64,000 nt of DNA from Kribbella rubisoli (lineage in GTDB: Bacteria > Actinomycetota > Actinomycetes > Propionibacteriales > Kribbellaceae). Below are positions 31,306 to 41,200 of this stretch, piece after piece; positions within the stretch are counted from its first letter, which is position 1; each line of letters opens with the position of its first letter. The DNA lies in assembly GCF_004217145.1 (NCBI RefSeq), contig NZ_SHKR01000016.1, positions 248,001 through 312,000 on the forward strand, given 5' to 3'. Position numbers and translations under genes: made by a program. Under the pieces are notes generated by a model, which was given only the letters and a program-made list of their open reading frames with translations, had not been told where the DNA came from and made no database searches.

Positions 31306-31309
31306 CCAC

Positions 31310-32224
31310 ATGTTCCAGCAAAGAACCCAGAAGTCCGGCCGGAGCGTTGCCACTTGGTACCGCTCCGGCGGGCTCAGCAGCATCTTCTTCGCCCTGCCCC
31401 TGGTGCTGATCTTCCTGTACTTCTCCTGGGGCCCGATCGTCCGCGGACTGGTGCTCAGCTTCCAGAAGAACAACCTGGTGCTACCCGCCGAGTGGGTCGG
31501 GTGGTCGAACTTCAGCTACGTGCTGACCGACCCGCAACTCCCGCAGGCCGCGCTCAACACGCTGTACTTCGCCTTCCTGGCACTGATCTTCGGTTTCCCG
31601 GTGCCGTTGTTCCTGGCCGTGTTCATCAGCGAGCTGCGCAAGACCGGCTGGCTGTACAACGTGCTCTCCTACCTGCCGGCCGTCGTACCGCCGGTGGCCG
31701 CGATCCTGTTGTGGACGTTCTTCTACGACCCGAGCGGTGCGGGCGTCTTCAACTCGATCCTCGGCTGGTTCGGGATCGGCCCGTTCGCCTGGCTGAACTC
31801 GCAGACGCTGGCGATGCCTGCCATCGTGCTCGAGGCGACCTGGGCCGGCGCGGGCGCCACCTCGATCATCTACCTGGCGGCGCTGACCGGCGTACGCACG
31901 GAGTTGTACGAGGCGGCCGAGCTGGACGGGGCCGGGATCTGGAGCCGGGTCTGGCACGTCACGCTGCCGCAGATCCGCGGCATCATCCTGATCATGATGC
32001 TGCTGCAGCTGATCGGGACGTTCCAGGTGTTCACCGAGCCGTTCCTGTTCACCGGCGGCGGCCCGAACAACGCCACCATGACGGTCCTGCTGCTGATCTA
32101 CCGGTACGCGTTCGTCAACGGAGACTTCGGTGCCGCGACCGCGCTCAGCGTGCTGCTCGCCGGGGTGCTGTGCGCGCTGTCGGTCGTCTACCACTTCGTC
32201 ACTCGCCGCTGGAGCACGACATGA
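31310..32224 (+). CDS. Sugar ABC transporter permease, first subunit
   Basis: The 304-aa permease has six main membrane helices (IFFALPLVLIFLYFSWGPIV first) and the EAA loop TELYEAAELDGAGIWSRVWH followed by VTLPQIRGI, which docks with an ATPase. It starts four bases after the binding-protein stop and its own stop overlaps the next permease (ATGA at 32221-32224). MalF/UgpA class. No ATPase gene is present in the locus, so a shared MsiK-type ATPase elsewhere is likely. Confidence 0.93.
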   Translation: MFQQRTQKSGRSVATWYRSGGLSSIFFALPLVLIFLYFSWGPIVRGLVLSFQKNNLVLPAEWVGWSNFSYVLTDPQLPQAALNTLYFAFLALIFGFPVPLFLAVFISELRKTGWLYNVLSYLPAVVPPVAAILLWTFFYDPSGAGVFNSILGWFGIGPFAWLNSQTLAMPAIVLEATWAGAGATSIIYLAALTGVRTELYEAAELDGAGIWSRVWHVTLPQIRGIILIMMLLQLIGTFQVFTEPFLFTGGGPNNATMTVLLLIYRYAFVNGDFGAATALSVLLAGVLCALSVVYHFVTRRWSTT

Positions 32225-33105
32225 GCATGTCCGAGCGCGGAATCATCTCGACAGCCGACCGGCAGCGCGGCCTGATCCGCTACGGCCTGCCGGCGATCCA
32301 GGTGCTGATCTTCGTCGCCGTCGTGATCGCCGGCGTCGGTCCACTGCTCTGGCTGCTCAAGTCCGGTGTCTCCACCAGCCAGGACATCCTCAGCGGTCCG
32401 ATGCAGATGTGGCCGTCGGGCATCCAGCTGAAGAACATCCCCGACGCCTGGAACCGCGTCCAGATCGGCGCGTACCTCGGCAACACCGCGTTCATCGCGA
32501 TCGGCTCGATGATCTCGACGCTGTTCGTGTGTACGACGGGCGCGTTCGTGCTCAGCATCCTGCGGCCCAAGTGGGGTCCGATCGTCACCGGCGCCGTACT
32601 CGCGACGCTGTTCCTGCCCGGCGTCATCTCCTTGGTCCCGCTCTACATGACGGTGCTGAAGATGCCGCTGCTCGGGATCAGCCTGCAGAACACGTTCTGG
32701 GCGGTCTGGCTGCCGTCGGCGGCCGGCGCGTTCAACGTCCTGGTGATGAAGCGGTACTTCGACTCGATCCCGCGCGAGCTGATCGAGGCCGCCCGGATCG
32801 ACGGGGCGAGCAACCTGCGGCTGTTCACGGCGCTCATCCTGCCGTTGTCCAAGCCGATCGTGGGCGTCGTCGCCCTGCTCACAGTGATCGGGTCCTGGAA
32901 GGACTACCTCTGGCCGCTGCTCGTGCTGCCGGACCCGCGGCTGCAACCGATCTCGGTCGCGCTGCCGCGGGTGCAGAAGACCACGGAGATCTCGTTGCAG
33001 ATGAGCGCCCTGTTCCTCGCGGTTCTGATACCTGTGGTGTTGTTCTTGGTGTTCCAGAAACAGTTCCTGCGCGGCGTAGGGATGGCGGGAGGAATCAAAG
33101 AGTGA
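32221..33105 (+). CDS. Sugar ABC transporter permease, second subunit
   Basis: The 294-aa MalG-class permease starts MSMSERGIISTADRQRGLIR and has EAA motif ELIEAARIDGASNLRLFTAL. Six helices are visible, the first at LPAIQVLIFVAVVIAGVGPL. ATG 32221 overlaps the upstream permease stop; longer in-frame reading upstream lies inside that gene and is discarded. It completes the importer with the binding protein and first permease. Confidence 0.93.
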   Translation: MSMSERGIISTADRQRGLIRYGLPAIQVLIFVAVVIAGVGPLLWLLKSGVSTSQDILSGPMQMWPSGIQLKNIPDAWNRVQIGAYLGNTAFIAIGSMISTLFVCTTGAFVLSILRPKWGPIVTGAVLATLFLPGVISLVPLYMTVLKMPLLGISLQNTFWAVWLPSAAGAFNVLVMKRYFDSIPRELIEAARIDGASNLRLFTALILPLSKPIVGVVALLTVIGSWKDYLWPLLVLPDPRLQPISVALPRVQKTTEISLQMSALFLAVLIPVVLFLVFQKQFLRGVGMAGGIKE

Positions 33106-33112
33106 GGCCAGA

Positions 33113-33988
33113 GTGAGTGAACTGAACGGCCGGCGCGTGCTGGTCACGGGGGCCGCCGGCCGGATCGGGCTGGTGACGGTCGAGCACCTGAACGACCTGG
33201 GTGCGAAGGTGACCGCCCTGTCGAACGTCGAGCACCCGGACCTGAAGGCGGACCGGGTGCTGATCGGCGACACCCGCTCCGAAACGGATGTCGCCCGGGC
33301 GCTGGAGGGTGCGGAGTACGTCGTCCACCTCGCAGCGCTGCCGCATCCCTCCGCGGGTACGCCGTACGACGTCTACTCGATCAATGTCGTGTCGACGTTC
33401 AACGTGCTCGCGCAGGCGGGCGCGCTCGGCATCGACCGGGCGGTGATCGCGAGCAGCATCAACGCGACCGGCGTCCCGTTCAACCCGCACGAGATCCGCC
33501 AGCCGTACTTCCCGTGGGACGAGAAGGCGCCGACCGACGTCGCCGACTGGTACTCGCTGTCGAAGCAGAACGACGAGAACACCGCGCGGATGGCGTGGCG
33601 CCGGTGGGGGATCGACGTGGTCTCGTTCCGGTTCCCGCATGTGAACTCGCCGGACGTGCTGGAGCGGATGGCCGAGAATGTTCGGGTGAAGCCGGCCGGC
33701 GGACTGCGCGAGGCGTGGAGCTACCTGGATACCCGGGACTCGGCGTACGCCGTGGAGCTCGGGCTGACGGCATCGCTGTCGGGAGCCCACACGTTCTTCG
33801 TCGCCGCGGACAACACCATCGCGCCGTACGCGACCGAGGACCTGCTCGACGCGTTCGCGCCGGACGTGCCGCGATCGCGGCGGTTCGTCGGCCGCGAGGT
33901 GCCGATCGACCTGACCGCCATCCGGACCGTGCTCGGCTTCCGGGCCAAGCACGAACTCGACCTACCAACTCTTCCCCTGGAGCTTTGA
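33113..33988 (+). CDS. NAD-dependent epimerase/dehydratase family protein (uronate-dehydrogenase-like)
   Basis: The 291-aa extended SDR has the NAD motif VLVTGAAGRIG, a helix HLNDLGAKVTAL, VVHLAALPHPSAG and the catalytic pair in WYSLSKQNDE (Tyr-x-x-x-Lys). Length and the early GDTRSETDVARALEG segment resemble bacterial uronate dehydrogenases, which oxidise uronates to aldarolactones. A sugar-nucleotide epimerase is a less likely alternative because it sits in a catabolic operon. The start is GTG at 33113, seven bases after the permease gene. Confidence 0.82.
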   Translation: MSELNGRRVLVTGAAGRIGLVTVEHLNDLGAKVTALSNVEHPDLKADRVLIGDTRSETDVARALEGAEYVVHLAALPHPSAGTPYDVYSINVVSTFNVLAQAGALGIDRAVIASSINATGVPFNPHEIRQPYFPWDEKAPTDVADWYSLSKQNDENTARMAWRRWGIDVVSFRFPHVNSPDVLERMAENVRVKPAGGLREAWSYLDTRDSAYAVELGLTASLSGAHTFFVAADNTIAPYATEDLLDAFAPDVPRSRRFVGREVPIDLTAIRTVLGFRAKHELDLPTLPLEL

Positions 33989-35242
33989 ATGCCTTCGAAC
34001 TTCGACCAGCCGTGGCCCGTCCGCGACGACCTCCGGATCCGCGAGGTGAAGGCGATCGTCACGGCGCCGCAAGGCATCCCGCTGGTGGTCGTGAAGATCG
34101 AGACCACCGAACCCGGCCTCTACGGGCTGGGCTGCGCCACGTTCACCCAGCGGTGGAAGGCGGTGCAGACGTTCGTCGACGAGCACCTGTCCCGGCTGCT
34201 CGTCGGCCGCTACCCGGGTGACATCGGCGACCTGACCCGACTGGCCGGGTACTCCGGTTACTGGCGCGGCGGACCGGTCACCAACAACGCGATCTCCGGT
34301 ATCGACCAGGCCCTGTGGGACATCGCCGGCAAGCGCGCCGGGATGCCGGTGTACGAGCTGCTCGGCGGCAAGGTCCGCGCCGCCGCGGACACCTACATCC
34401 ACGCCAGCGGCAAGACGATCGAGGACACCCTCGAGCACGCGCAGAAGCTGATCGCGCAGGGCTGGCGCCACATCCGGCTGCAGATGTCCACGCCGGGCGG
34501 CGGCGGGTACGGCGCTCCGCGGGTGCCGACGCTCTACCCGGATGCGCCGTACCACAACGGCTGGTCGGCGCGGGACTACCTGCGGACGACGCCGGAGCTG
34601 TTCGCCGAGGCGCGGCATGCGCTGCCGGACAACATCGAGCTGCTGCACGACGTACATTCGCGGTTGACGCCGAAGGAAGCGGTGCTGCTGGCTCGTTCGC
34701 TGGAGCCGCACCGGCTGTTCTTCCTCGAGGACGTGCTGGCGCCGGAGCTGTGGGACCGGCTGCCCGAGGTGCGGGCCGCTTCGCCGGTGCCGCTGGCTGT
34801 CGGCGAGCTGACAACGTCGTTCGGTGACGCTGTCCGGCTGATCCGGGACGGCGGCGTCGACTTCATCCGATCGCACGTTTCCGACATCGGCGGTCTGACC
34901 CCGGCGCGCAAGCTGGCGGACCTGGCCGAGATCTCCGGCGTACGGACGGCGTGGCACGGGCCCGGTGACACCTCGCCGATCGGCGCCGCGGCGAACGTCG
35001 CGCTCGACGTGAGTTCTGTTGCCTTCGGCATCCAAGAGGGTCACATCTACGACGACGCCGTGCACGAGGTGTTCCCCGGGACGCTGCGGATCGAGGACGG
35101 CTGGCTGCGCCCGAACGAGGCGCCGGGCTGGGGTATCGACATCGATCTGGAGGCGGCGGCTCGTTATCCCGCGCAACTGTCCGGACACGACGAGTGGGCA
35201 GCGGGAGTACGACGCATCGACGGAGCGCTCGAAGCGCCGTAA
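33989..35242 (+). CDS. Enolase-superfamily sugar-acid dehydratase (ManD/RspA-like)
   Basis: The 417-aa enzyme fits the mannonate dehydratase subgroup: SGIDQALWDIAGKRAGMPVY, LLGGKVRAAADTYIHASG, metal ligands in LLHDVHSRL (Asp), FFLEDVLAPE (Glu) and AVGELTTSF (Glu), and AWHGPGDTSPIG near the active site. It should dehydrate a six-carbon sugar acid such as D-mannonate or D-gluconate to a 2-keto-3-deoxy acid. EDV stands where many relatives have EDP. It begins directly after the TGA of the dehydrogenase gene (TGA|ATG). KDG kinase and aldolase genes are not in the locus. Confidence 0.85.
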   Translation: MPSNFDQPWPVRDDLRIREVKAIVTAPQGIPLVVVKIETTEPGLYGLGCATFTQRWKAVQTFVDEHLSRLLVGRYPGDIGDLTRLAGYSGYWRGGPVTNNAISGIDQALWDIAGKRAGMPVYELLGGKVRAAADTYIHASGKTIEDTLEHAQKLIAQGWRHIRLQMSTPGGGGYGAPRVPTLYPDAPYHNGWSARDYLRTTPELFAEARHALPDNIELLHDVHSRLTPKEAVLLARSLEPHRLFFLEDVLAPELWDRLPEVRAASPVPLAVGELTTSFGDAVRLIRDGGVDFIRSHVSDIGGLTPARKLADLAEISGVRTAWHGPGDTSPIGAAANVALDVSSVAFGIQEGHIYDDAVHEVFPGTLRIEDGWLRPNEAPGWGIDIDLEAAARYPAQLSGHDEWAAGVRRIDGALEAP

Positions 35243-35308
35243 ACACGCCTCGGCAAGCACAGTCGGCAGTACGATCGCGGCTACTCGAGGTGAGACGGGG
35301 AGGTGGAG

Positions 35309-36583
35309 ATGAACGATTCGGTCGACGACGTGGCAGAGCTCGAGGGGCTGAGGCGTGCCGGCGCGAACCAGTACGACCTGGGCTCGTTCAACGAGGCAGT
35401 GATCATCGAGACGATCCGGCTGGCCGGCACCATCAGCCGGACCGAGATCTCCCGCCGGACCGGTCTCACCCAGCAGTCGGTGTCGCGGATCCTGCGCATC
35501 CTCCTCCAGCAAGGGCTGCTGGTCGAGGAGGCGCAGGAGCGCGCCGAACGACTCGGGAAGCCACGGACGCCGGTGCGGATGCGGTCGAACGCCGCGCACG
35601 CGGTGGGCATCCACATCGACCCAGAGCTGCTGACGGTCGCGGTCGTGGATCTGGACGGCCGGATCGTCCGTCGTGAGACTGTCGATCTCGCGGACGGTCT
35701 CGAGGCGGGCAAGCTGATCGATCTGACCGCGGCGACGGTGTCGGCGGCGTTGAGCATCAGCCAGGTCGATCCCGCGTCGATGCTCGGCGTCGGAGTCGCC
35801 GTACCGGGGCCCATCGATACGGATGGGTCGCTGCTCGCGCTTCCGCTGCAGCCTGCCTGGCGTGGGCTGAAGATCCGGAAGTTGCTGCAGGAGCGGCTGA
35901 ATCACCCGGTGCTGGTCGAGAAGGACGGTACGGCGGCCGCGATCGGCGAGCGCTGGATCGGGCGGTCGGCTCGGGCGCGGGACTTCGCTTACCTGTACCT
36001 CGGTACGGGCGTCGGCAGCGGGCTGATCCTGAACGGGTCGATCTATCGCGGTGGTTCGGCGAACGCGGGTGAGTTCGGGCAGATCGCGGCGTTGCGGATG
36101 GGGGAGTGGGACCCGGTCGACGGGCCGCGGATGATCCCCGAGTGCAACCCGACGGCGTCGTTGCCGGTGATCGCGGCCGAGTTCGGGTACGTCGAGACCG
36201 ATCCGGGCGCGACCGACGAGGCCAAGCGGTACAAGGCGGTGTGCAAGGCGGCGGCTGATGGTGATGCGGCGGCGGTGCAGGCCGTCACGCAGGTGGCGCG
36301 CGTGGTCGGGCAGGGAGCGGTCGGGTTGGTGGATCTGCTCGATATCGATCTCGTGGTGCTCGGCGGGCCGGCGTACATGAAGGAGATCTCGGAGATCTTC
36401 CTGACCGAGATCGGGCGTGCGGTGAACGCGCATCCGGTGGCCCGGGAGACACGTCCGGTCGCTGTCGAGGAGTCGATGTTGCAGACCGACGCGGCCGCGG
36501 TCGGGGCGGCGTCGACGATCTTCCACGACGCCTTCACCCCTCGCGTGTCGGGCTCCAGCCAGGCACGTAGGCTGCCGAAGTGA
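35309..36583 (+). CDS. ROK-family transcriptional repressor
   Basis: The 424-aa regulator has an N-terminal winged helix (ETIRLAGTISRTEISRRTGL, QQSVSRILRILLQQGLL) and a sugar-kinase-like ROK domain (VGVGVAVPGPIDTDGS, EKDGTAAAIGERWIG, YLYLGTGVGSGLILNGSIYR). The usual ROK zinc signature (CxCGxxGC) is missing; the segment reads GPRMIPECNPTASLP with a single Cys. ATG 35309 follows GGAGG; GTG 35303 is an alternative. It probably controls the importer operon and the secreted lyase through the shared 23-nt site, with a sugar acid as inducer. Confidence 0.88.
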   Translation: MNDSVDDVAELEGLRRAGANQYDLGSFNEAVIIETIRLAGTISRTEISRRTGLTQQSVSRILRILLQQGLLVEEAQERAERLGKPRTPVRMRSNAAHAVGIHIDPELLTVAVVDLDGRIVRRETVDLADGLEAGKLIDLTAATVSAALSISQVDPASMLGVGVAVPGPIDTDGSLLALPLQPAWRGLKIRKLLQERLNHPVLVEKDGTAAAIGERWIGRSARARDFAYLYLGTGVGSGLILNGSIYRGGSANAGEFGQIAALRMGEWDPVDGPRMIPECNPTASLPVIAAEFGYVETDPGATDEAKRYKAVCKAAADGDAAAVQAVTQVARVVGQGAVGLVDLLDIDLVVLGGPAYMKEISEIFLTEIGRAVNAHPVARETRPVAVEESMLQTDAAAVGAASTIFHDAFTPRVSGSSQARRLPK

Positions 36584-37137
36584 TCGAAGCCCGCCCGCTG
36601 ACTCCCGACGTACAACTCCGCATCGCCACCCTCGAGGACGCTGCCGCGCTGGCGGATGCGTACACGCGGTCGTGGGACCACTTGTCGCCGTGGGAGCCGG
36701 CTCGGCCCGAGAGCTGGTTCACGGTTGCCGGGCAGCGGGAGCGGCTGACGAGCACGCTCGAGCGCTACAAGAACGGTCAGGTTGTGCCGTGGCTGCTGGT
36801 CGAGTCCGACCGCGTCGTCGGTGCTTTCACGCTGCAGGACGTTGTCGCCGGACCGTTCCGCAGCGCGAGCCTCGGCTACTGGCTGGCCGGCGACGTGACC
36901 GGCCGGGGTCTGGCCACGCTGGCCGTCGAGGCGGTCGCCGAGCTCGCCGACACCGAGTTCAAACTCCACCGCATCGAAGCCAGCACGCTGAAGAACAACG
37001 TCGCATCCCAACGCGTCCTCCAGCGCACCGGCTTCGACCAGATCGGCTTCGCCCCCACCTACCTACACATCGGCGGAACCTGGCAAGACTGCAACCTCTA
37101 CCAACGAATCCTCAACAACCGCCCACCAGGCGCTTAA
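36580..37137 (+). CDS. RimJ/RimL-type GNAT acetyltransferase
   Basis: The 185-aa acetyltransferase has LGYWLAGDVTGRGLATLAVE (acetyl-CoA loop) and LHRIEASTLKNNVASQRVLQ, then RTGFDQIGFAPTYLHIGG, as in ribosomal-protein-alanine acetyltransferases and related amine acetylases. GTG at 36580 overlaps the ROK stop (GTGA). Target is unknown; linkage to the sugar locus may be only transcriptional. Its TAA and the TAA of the convergent gene share TTAA (37134-37137). Confidence 0.87.
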   Translation: MIEARPLTPDVQLRIATLEDAAALADAYTRSWDHLSPWEPARPESWFTVAGQRERLTSTLERYKNGQVVPWLLVESDRVVGAFTLQDVVAGPFRSASLGYWLAGDVTGRGLATLAVEAVAELADTEFKLHRIEASTLKNNVASQRVLQRTGFDQIGFAPTYLHIGGTWQDCNLYQRILNNRPPGA

Positions 37138-38222
37138 ACCGGGGGTAGGCCGATGCCTCGGGAGACTTCTACGTCGTCGTATTTGCCTTCCAGGACGTCT
37201 TCGAATTTGACCGGGCGTTGGAGGGTGGAGGCGATGTAGACGGCGCGGACCAGGGCAAGGGCGTTGATGCCGTCCTGGACGGTGATGGACGGTTGGTTGC
37301 CGGCGGCGATCGCCGTGAGGATGTCGTCGTACTGCGCCGTATGGCCGCCTGGATCGCCTACGTCGACGGATGCCTCGTCCTTCGTGCCGTCTACATTGAG
37401 CCGGCTGAGGAGGTCGTCCTCGACCTCGGCGCCGCCCTTGGTCCCGTGGACCGACACCCGCGTCCGCCCGCCGGGGTACGCCGCGGTCGTCGCGTGCAGC
37501 GTGCCGACTGCGCCGTTCTCGAAGGTGATTGTCGCGACTACCGTGTCCTCGACCTCGATCGCGTGGTGTGCCGCCCGCAGCGCCTGCGCCTGGATGCTGA
37601 CCGGGCGGCCCATGAACCACAGCACCAGGTCGGCGGTGTGCACGCCCTGGTTCATCAGCGCGCCACCGCCGTCCTGCGCCCATGTCCCGCGCCAGCCGGC
37701 CGAGGCGTAGTACTCGTCGCTCCGCCACCAGGCGACCGTCGCGACGCATGACGTCAGCTGCCCGAACCGGCCGGCGTCGATCGCCTCCTTGATCACCGCG
37801 CTGCCGGCGTCGAACCGGTGCTGGCTGATCACCGACAACTGCACGCCCTGACCCGCGGCCCGGGCGGCGGCCGCACCGAGGCGGCGGGCCCGGCCGAGGT
37901 CGACGTCGATCGGCTTCTCGACGACGATGTGCTTGCGCTCGTTCAGCGCCTCCTCGGCCAGCTCCGCGTGCATACCGCTCGGCGTACAGATCGCGACGAG
38001 CGAGATATCCGACCCACTCAGCGCCGCGGTCAGGTCGTCGTACTGCTTCGGCTCGGGCTGACCGGCCTCGGTCAGCTGCGCCAGGACCGCCTCCCGGGCG
38101 GCGGCGTCCGGGTCGACCAGCGCGGTGACGATCGCGTCCGGCCGTTGCGCGATGGTCGCCGCGTGGCGCTTGCCGATGATGCCGCAGCCCACGATCGCGA
38201 CCTGCTGTTGTGTGTCAGCCAT
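37134..38222 (-). CDS. Gfo/Idh/MocA family oxidoreductase
   Basis: The 362-aa enzyme has the NAD motif VAIVGCGIIGKRHAATIAQ, ICTPSGMHAELAEEAL, the conserved HIVVEKPIDVDL (Glu-Lys-Pro) and the catalytic-region GGGALMNQGVHTADLVLWFM. It likely oxidises a sugar, inositol or sugar-acid hydroxyl with NAD(P). It follows the secreted lyase gene on the minus strand, seven bases downstream, so the two are probably one transcript under the operator at 42080. Confidence 0.88.
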   Translation of the reverse strand: MADTQQQVAIVGCGIIGKRHAATIAQRPDAIVTALVDPDAAAREAVLAQLTEAGQPEPKQYDDLTAALSGSDISLVAICTPSGMHAELAEEALNERKHIVVEKPIDVDLGRARRLGAAAARAAGQGVQLSVISQHRFDAGSAVIKEAIDAGRFGQLTSCVATVAWWRSDEYYASAGWRGTWAQDGGGALMNQGVHTADLVLWFMGRPVSIQAQALRAAHHAIEVEDTVVATITFENGAVGTLHATTAAYPGGRTRVSVHGTKGGAEVEDDLLSRLNVDGTKDEASVDVGDPGGHTAQYDDILTAIAAGNQPSITVQDGINALALVRAVYIASTLQRPVKFEDVLEGKYDDVEVSRGIGLPPV

Positions 38223-38229
38223 CTCGCTC

Positions 38230-41200
38230 CTACTGGAAGTTCGCGGTCAGAACCTGGTCCGTGCTGACGGTGAAGGTGTACGACGGCGCTGTCGACACCA
38301 CGGTCCCGTTCACGGTCCAACTCTGGAAAACGCTATCCGATGATGGCGTCGCCGTCACGGTCACCTGCGCGCCGACCTCGTACTTCCCCGGCTCGGATTC
38401 GTTTCCGGCGATCGTGGCCGTGCCGTTCCCGGCGGCCTGCACCGAGATGCTGCGCTGGACGACGTTGATCACCATCACGTTGTGCAATGTCGCAGTACCG
38501 CTGAGCGTAGCGCCGTTGTAGCGGGCGAGGTTCGTCGCCTCGACGTCCCCGCGGACCACCTGGATGGTGTGCCCGTCGGTGCCCAGGTTGTCGGTGCCGA
38601 GGTTGAACGCGTCGACCTGGCCGGAGTTCACCACCAGCCCGTCGTGGAAGCCGTACGCGAACACGTCGAGCAACGTCAGCCCACGGGCGCCGTCGACGGT
38701 GACGATCTTCGCCGCCTTGCGCATGTACTTGTCGATGACGAGCTCGAATATGTTGCCCTCGTTCATCCAGTACGGCTGCTGGTACCCGACCCGCGTGACC
38801 GCGTTCCCGTTCGAGAGCACGCCCTCGACGCGGCCGCCCTGGCCCGCGCCGATCGAGATCGCGTGGTCGAAGAACGCGCCGGCGACCTTGCGTACGACGA
38901 CGTTGTCGCCGCTGAGGTCGATCCCGTCCCAGGCGTTCGGGAAGCCGGCGTTGATCACATAGTTCCCGCCCGCCGTACCGCGGATCGCGTACGGATAGGG
39001 CACGACGCCATTGGCCGGGTTGTTCTCCGGGTAGAAGACCCGCAATCCGCGCACACCGGCCCGGTTCTTGAGCGTGATCAGCGCGGTGTCGGTGTTCCGC
39101 TCGAAGGCCTGCAGAACGGTCCCGCCGCTCGCCCCGCCCTGGTCCCGGTTCGGTACGGCGGACGCGCCGCGCAGCTCGACCTTCGCCGGAACCGACAGGT
39201 GCGTGCTGATCCGGTACCACCCGGCCGGCAGGTAGACGATGCCGCCGCCCTCACGTCCGGCGCGGTCGAGCACCTTCTGGACGTCCCGCGTCGCGTCAGC
39301 GGCCGGCAAGTACCCGACCCCGTGCGGCGCATCCACGACGTACAGCTTCTGCACCGGCTTGGGCAGCGGCTTCTGGTCGTACGTCGGTGCCGTGCCGGAC
39401 ATCCTGTGGACGATCCCCGAGACAGCGCCGCTGACCTCGGTGCCGGTGATCTTCACGTAGCCGGCCGAGTTGTTGGTGATCCCGCCGTCGACATGTCCGC
39501 CGGCCAGTGTCAGGCCCCACCGGTCGTCCATCACGTCGACGAGCAGGCCGGTCCCGGTCCGGCGTACGTCGGGCTGGAGGAAGCTGCCGGTGAACTGCGC
39601 CCGCTGACCTGCGACAATGTGGATGCCGACCAGGTAGTCGGAGACGCTGATCCGGTAGAACTGGTCCCACTCGAGGTCACCGAGCACGAGACCGGTGCCG
39701 TGCGCCCGGGTCCAGGTGTCGAGCGCCTGCCGCGACGGCGGGTTGAAGGCCTTCGGTGCGGACGACCAGTACGAGTTGCTGAAGGCAACGTTCTCCCAGG
39801 TGCCGACGTCGGCGCCGTTGTAGGCCCGCGCGCCCTCGAACAGCGCCGTACCGTTCACGTTGCGGATCGTGGTCGACTCGTGCACCTGGCCGGAGCTCGG
39901 CGCATTGCCGTGGTCGTTCGGCATCGTGCTGACGCCGATCCCGCGGTAGGAGTTGAGCATGGTGACGTCGGAGACGGTCGACATCATGTAGTTCTCGTTG
40001 CCGATCCACGCGCCGCCGGGGATCTCGAACGTGTAGCCGTACGGGACCGGCTTCGTCGCGCTCTGGTTCGGGTAGTACGTCGTGACGCCGAGGACGCCCG
40101 CGCTGCCGCCGATCCGGAACAGGCTCGGCCCGTCGTCGCCGGAGGGCAGATCCGCGATGATCACGGTGCCCGTACCGAGCTTCTGACCGTGGTCGCCACG
40201 GAGGCTGCAGAACGCGTGGACCTCGATCGTGTCGGTCACCTTGTACTGACCGGCCGGCAGCCAGACCGTGCCGCCACCCGCGTCCTGGCAGGCGTAGATC
40301 GCCTGCTGGATGGCTTTGGTGGAGTCACGTCGGCCAGTGCGGTCGGCGCCGTACCGCGTGGCGTCGAAGTCGGCGATGACGCCGTCCTCGGTCGGGTTGC
40401 TGGTCTGCACGAGCTTTGGCCTCGGGGTGACGACCGGTGTGAGTCGGAGCTGGAGTTCTTTGACGATGAACGAGTCGGCACCGGTCATCGCGACCCGCAC
40501 GTACCGGGCGCTCGTGGTCGCGAACCGGGTCCGGCTGATCTGGTTGCCGCCGGGTGATCCGATCCGGCCGACGCTGGTGAACTTCTTGCCGTCGTTCGAG
40601 ACCTGCACGGTGTAGTCGGGGGAGTAGGCCTCGGCCCATTCGACCCGTACGTCGTTGACCGGCCGCGGCTTAATCAGATCGATCTGTAGCCACGAGTCAG
40701 CGCCACCGCTCCAGGAAGTGCTGTCATCCCGATCATTGACGGTGGCGGCTGCCCCATTGCTGGCCGTCGCGGTGCCGCTGGGTGCGAAGTTGGTGTCCAC
40801 TATCGACGCGGTAAAGGCGTCGAGCTTCGCCTGCAGCGTCGTGAGCGCAGCCTTGACCTGCACGTCGGTGACTCCCGGAGTGGATGCGACCGCCTGAGCG
40901 TCGTCGATCGCGTCCTGCAGCGTGGCGCGGCTGCCGACCGGGTACTGGCCGTCCCGCGTGCCTTCGCGTGCCGCCTTCTCGGTGCGTGTTGCCTGACCGA
41001 TCAGGTCCACGAGTCCTTCGGTGACGTCGAGCGTGGTCGCGACCTTGGCGACGCGGACCGCGGCCACCTTGAGGTCGACCGATCCGTCGCCGTTGTGGAT
41101 CCGGAAGTCGCCGCCGTTCGAGCGGTTCGTCATCACCGCGTCGGGCAGTGCGAACGTGTACGTCTTCCAGGTCTTGGTGTCGCCGTACCGGATCACCTCG

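Noticed and set aside
33962..36526. 854-codon open frame on the minus strand
   Set aside because: It runs antisense to the dehydrogenase-, dehydratase- and ROK-coding genes and has Arg/Pro/Ala/Gln-rich composition typical of high-G+C shadow frames.
38482..40557. 691-codon open frame on the plus strand
   Set aside because: Antisense of the beta-helix gene; its translation shows no domain and mirrors the codon bias of the true frame.
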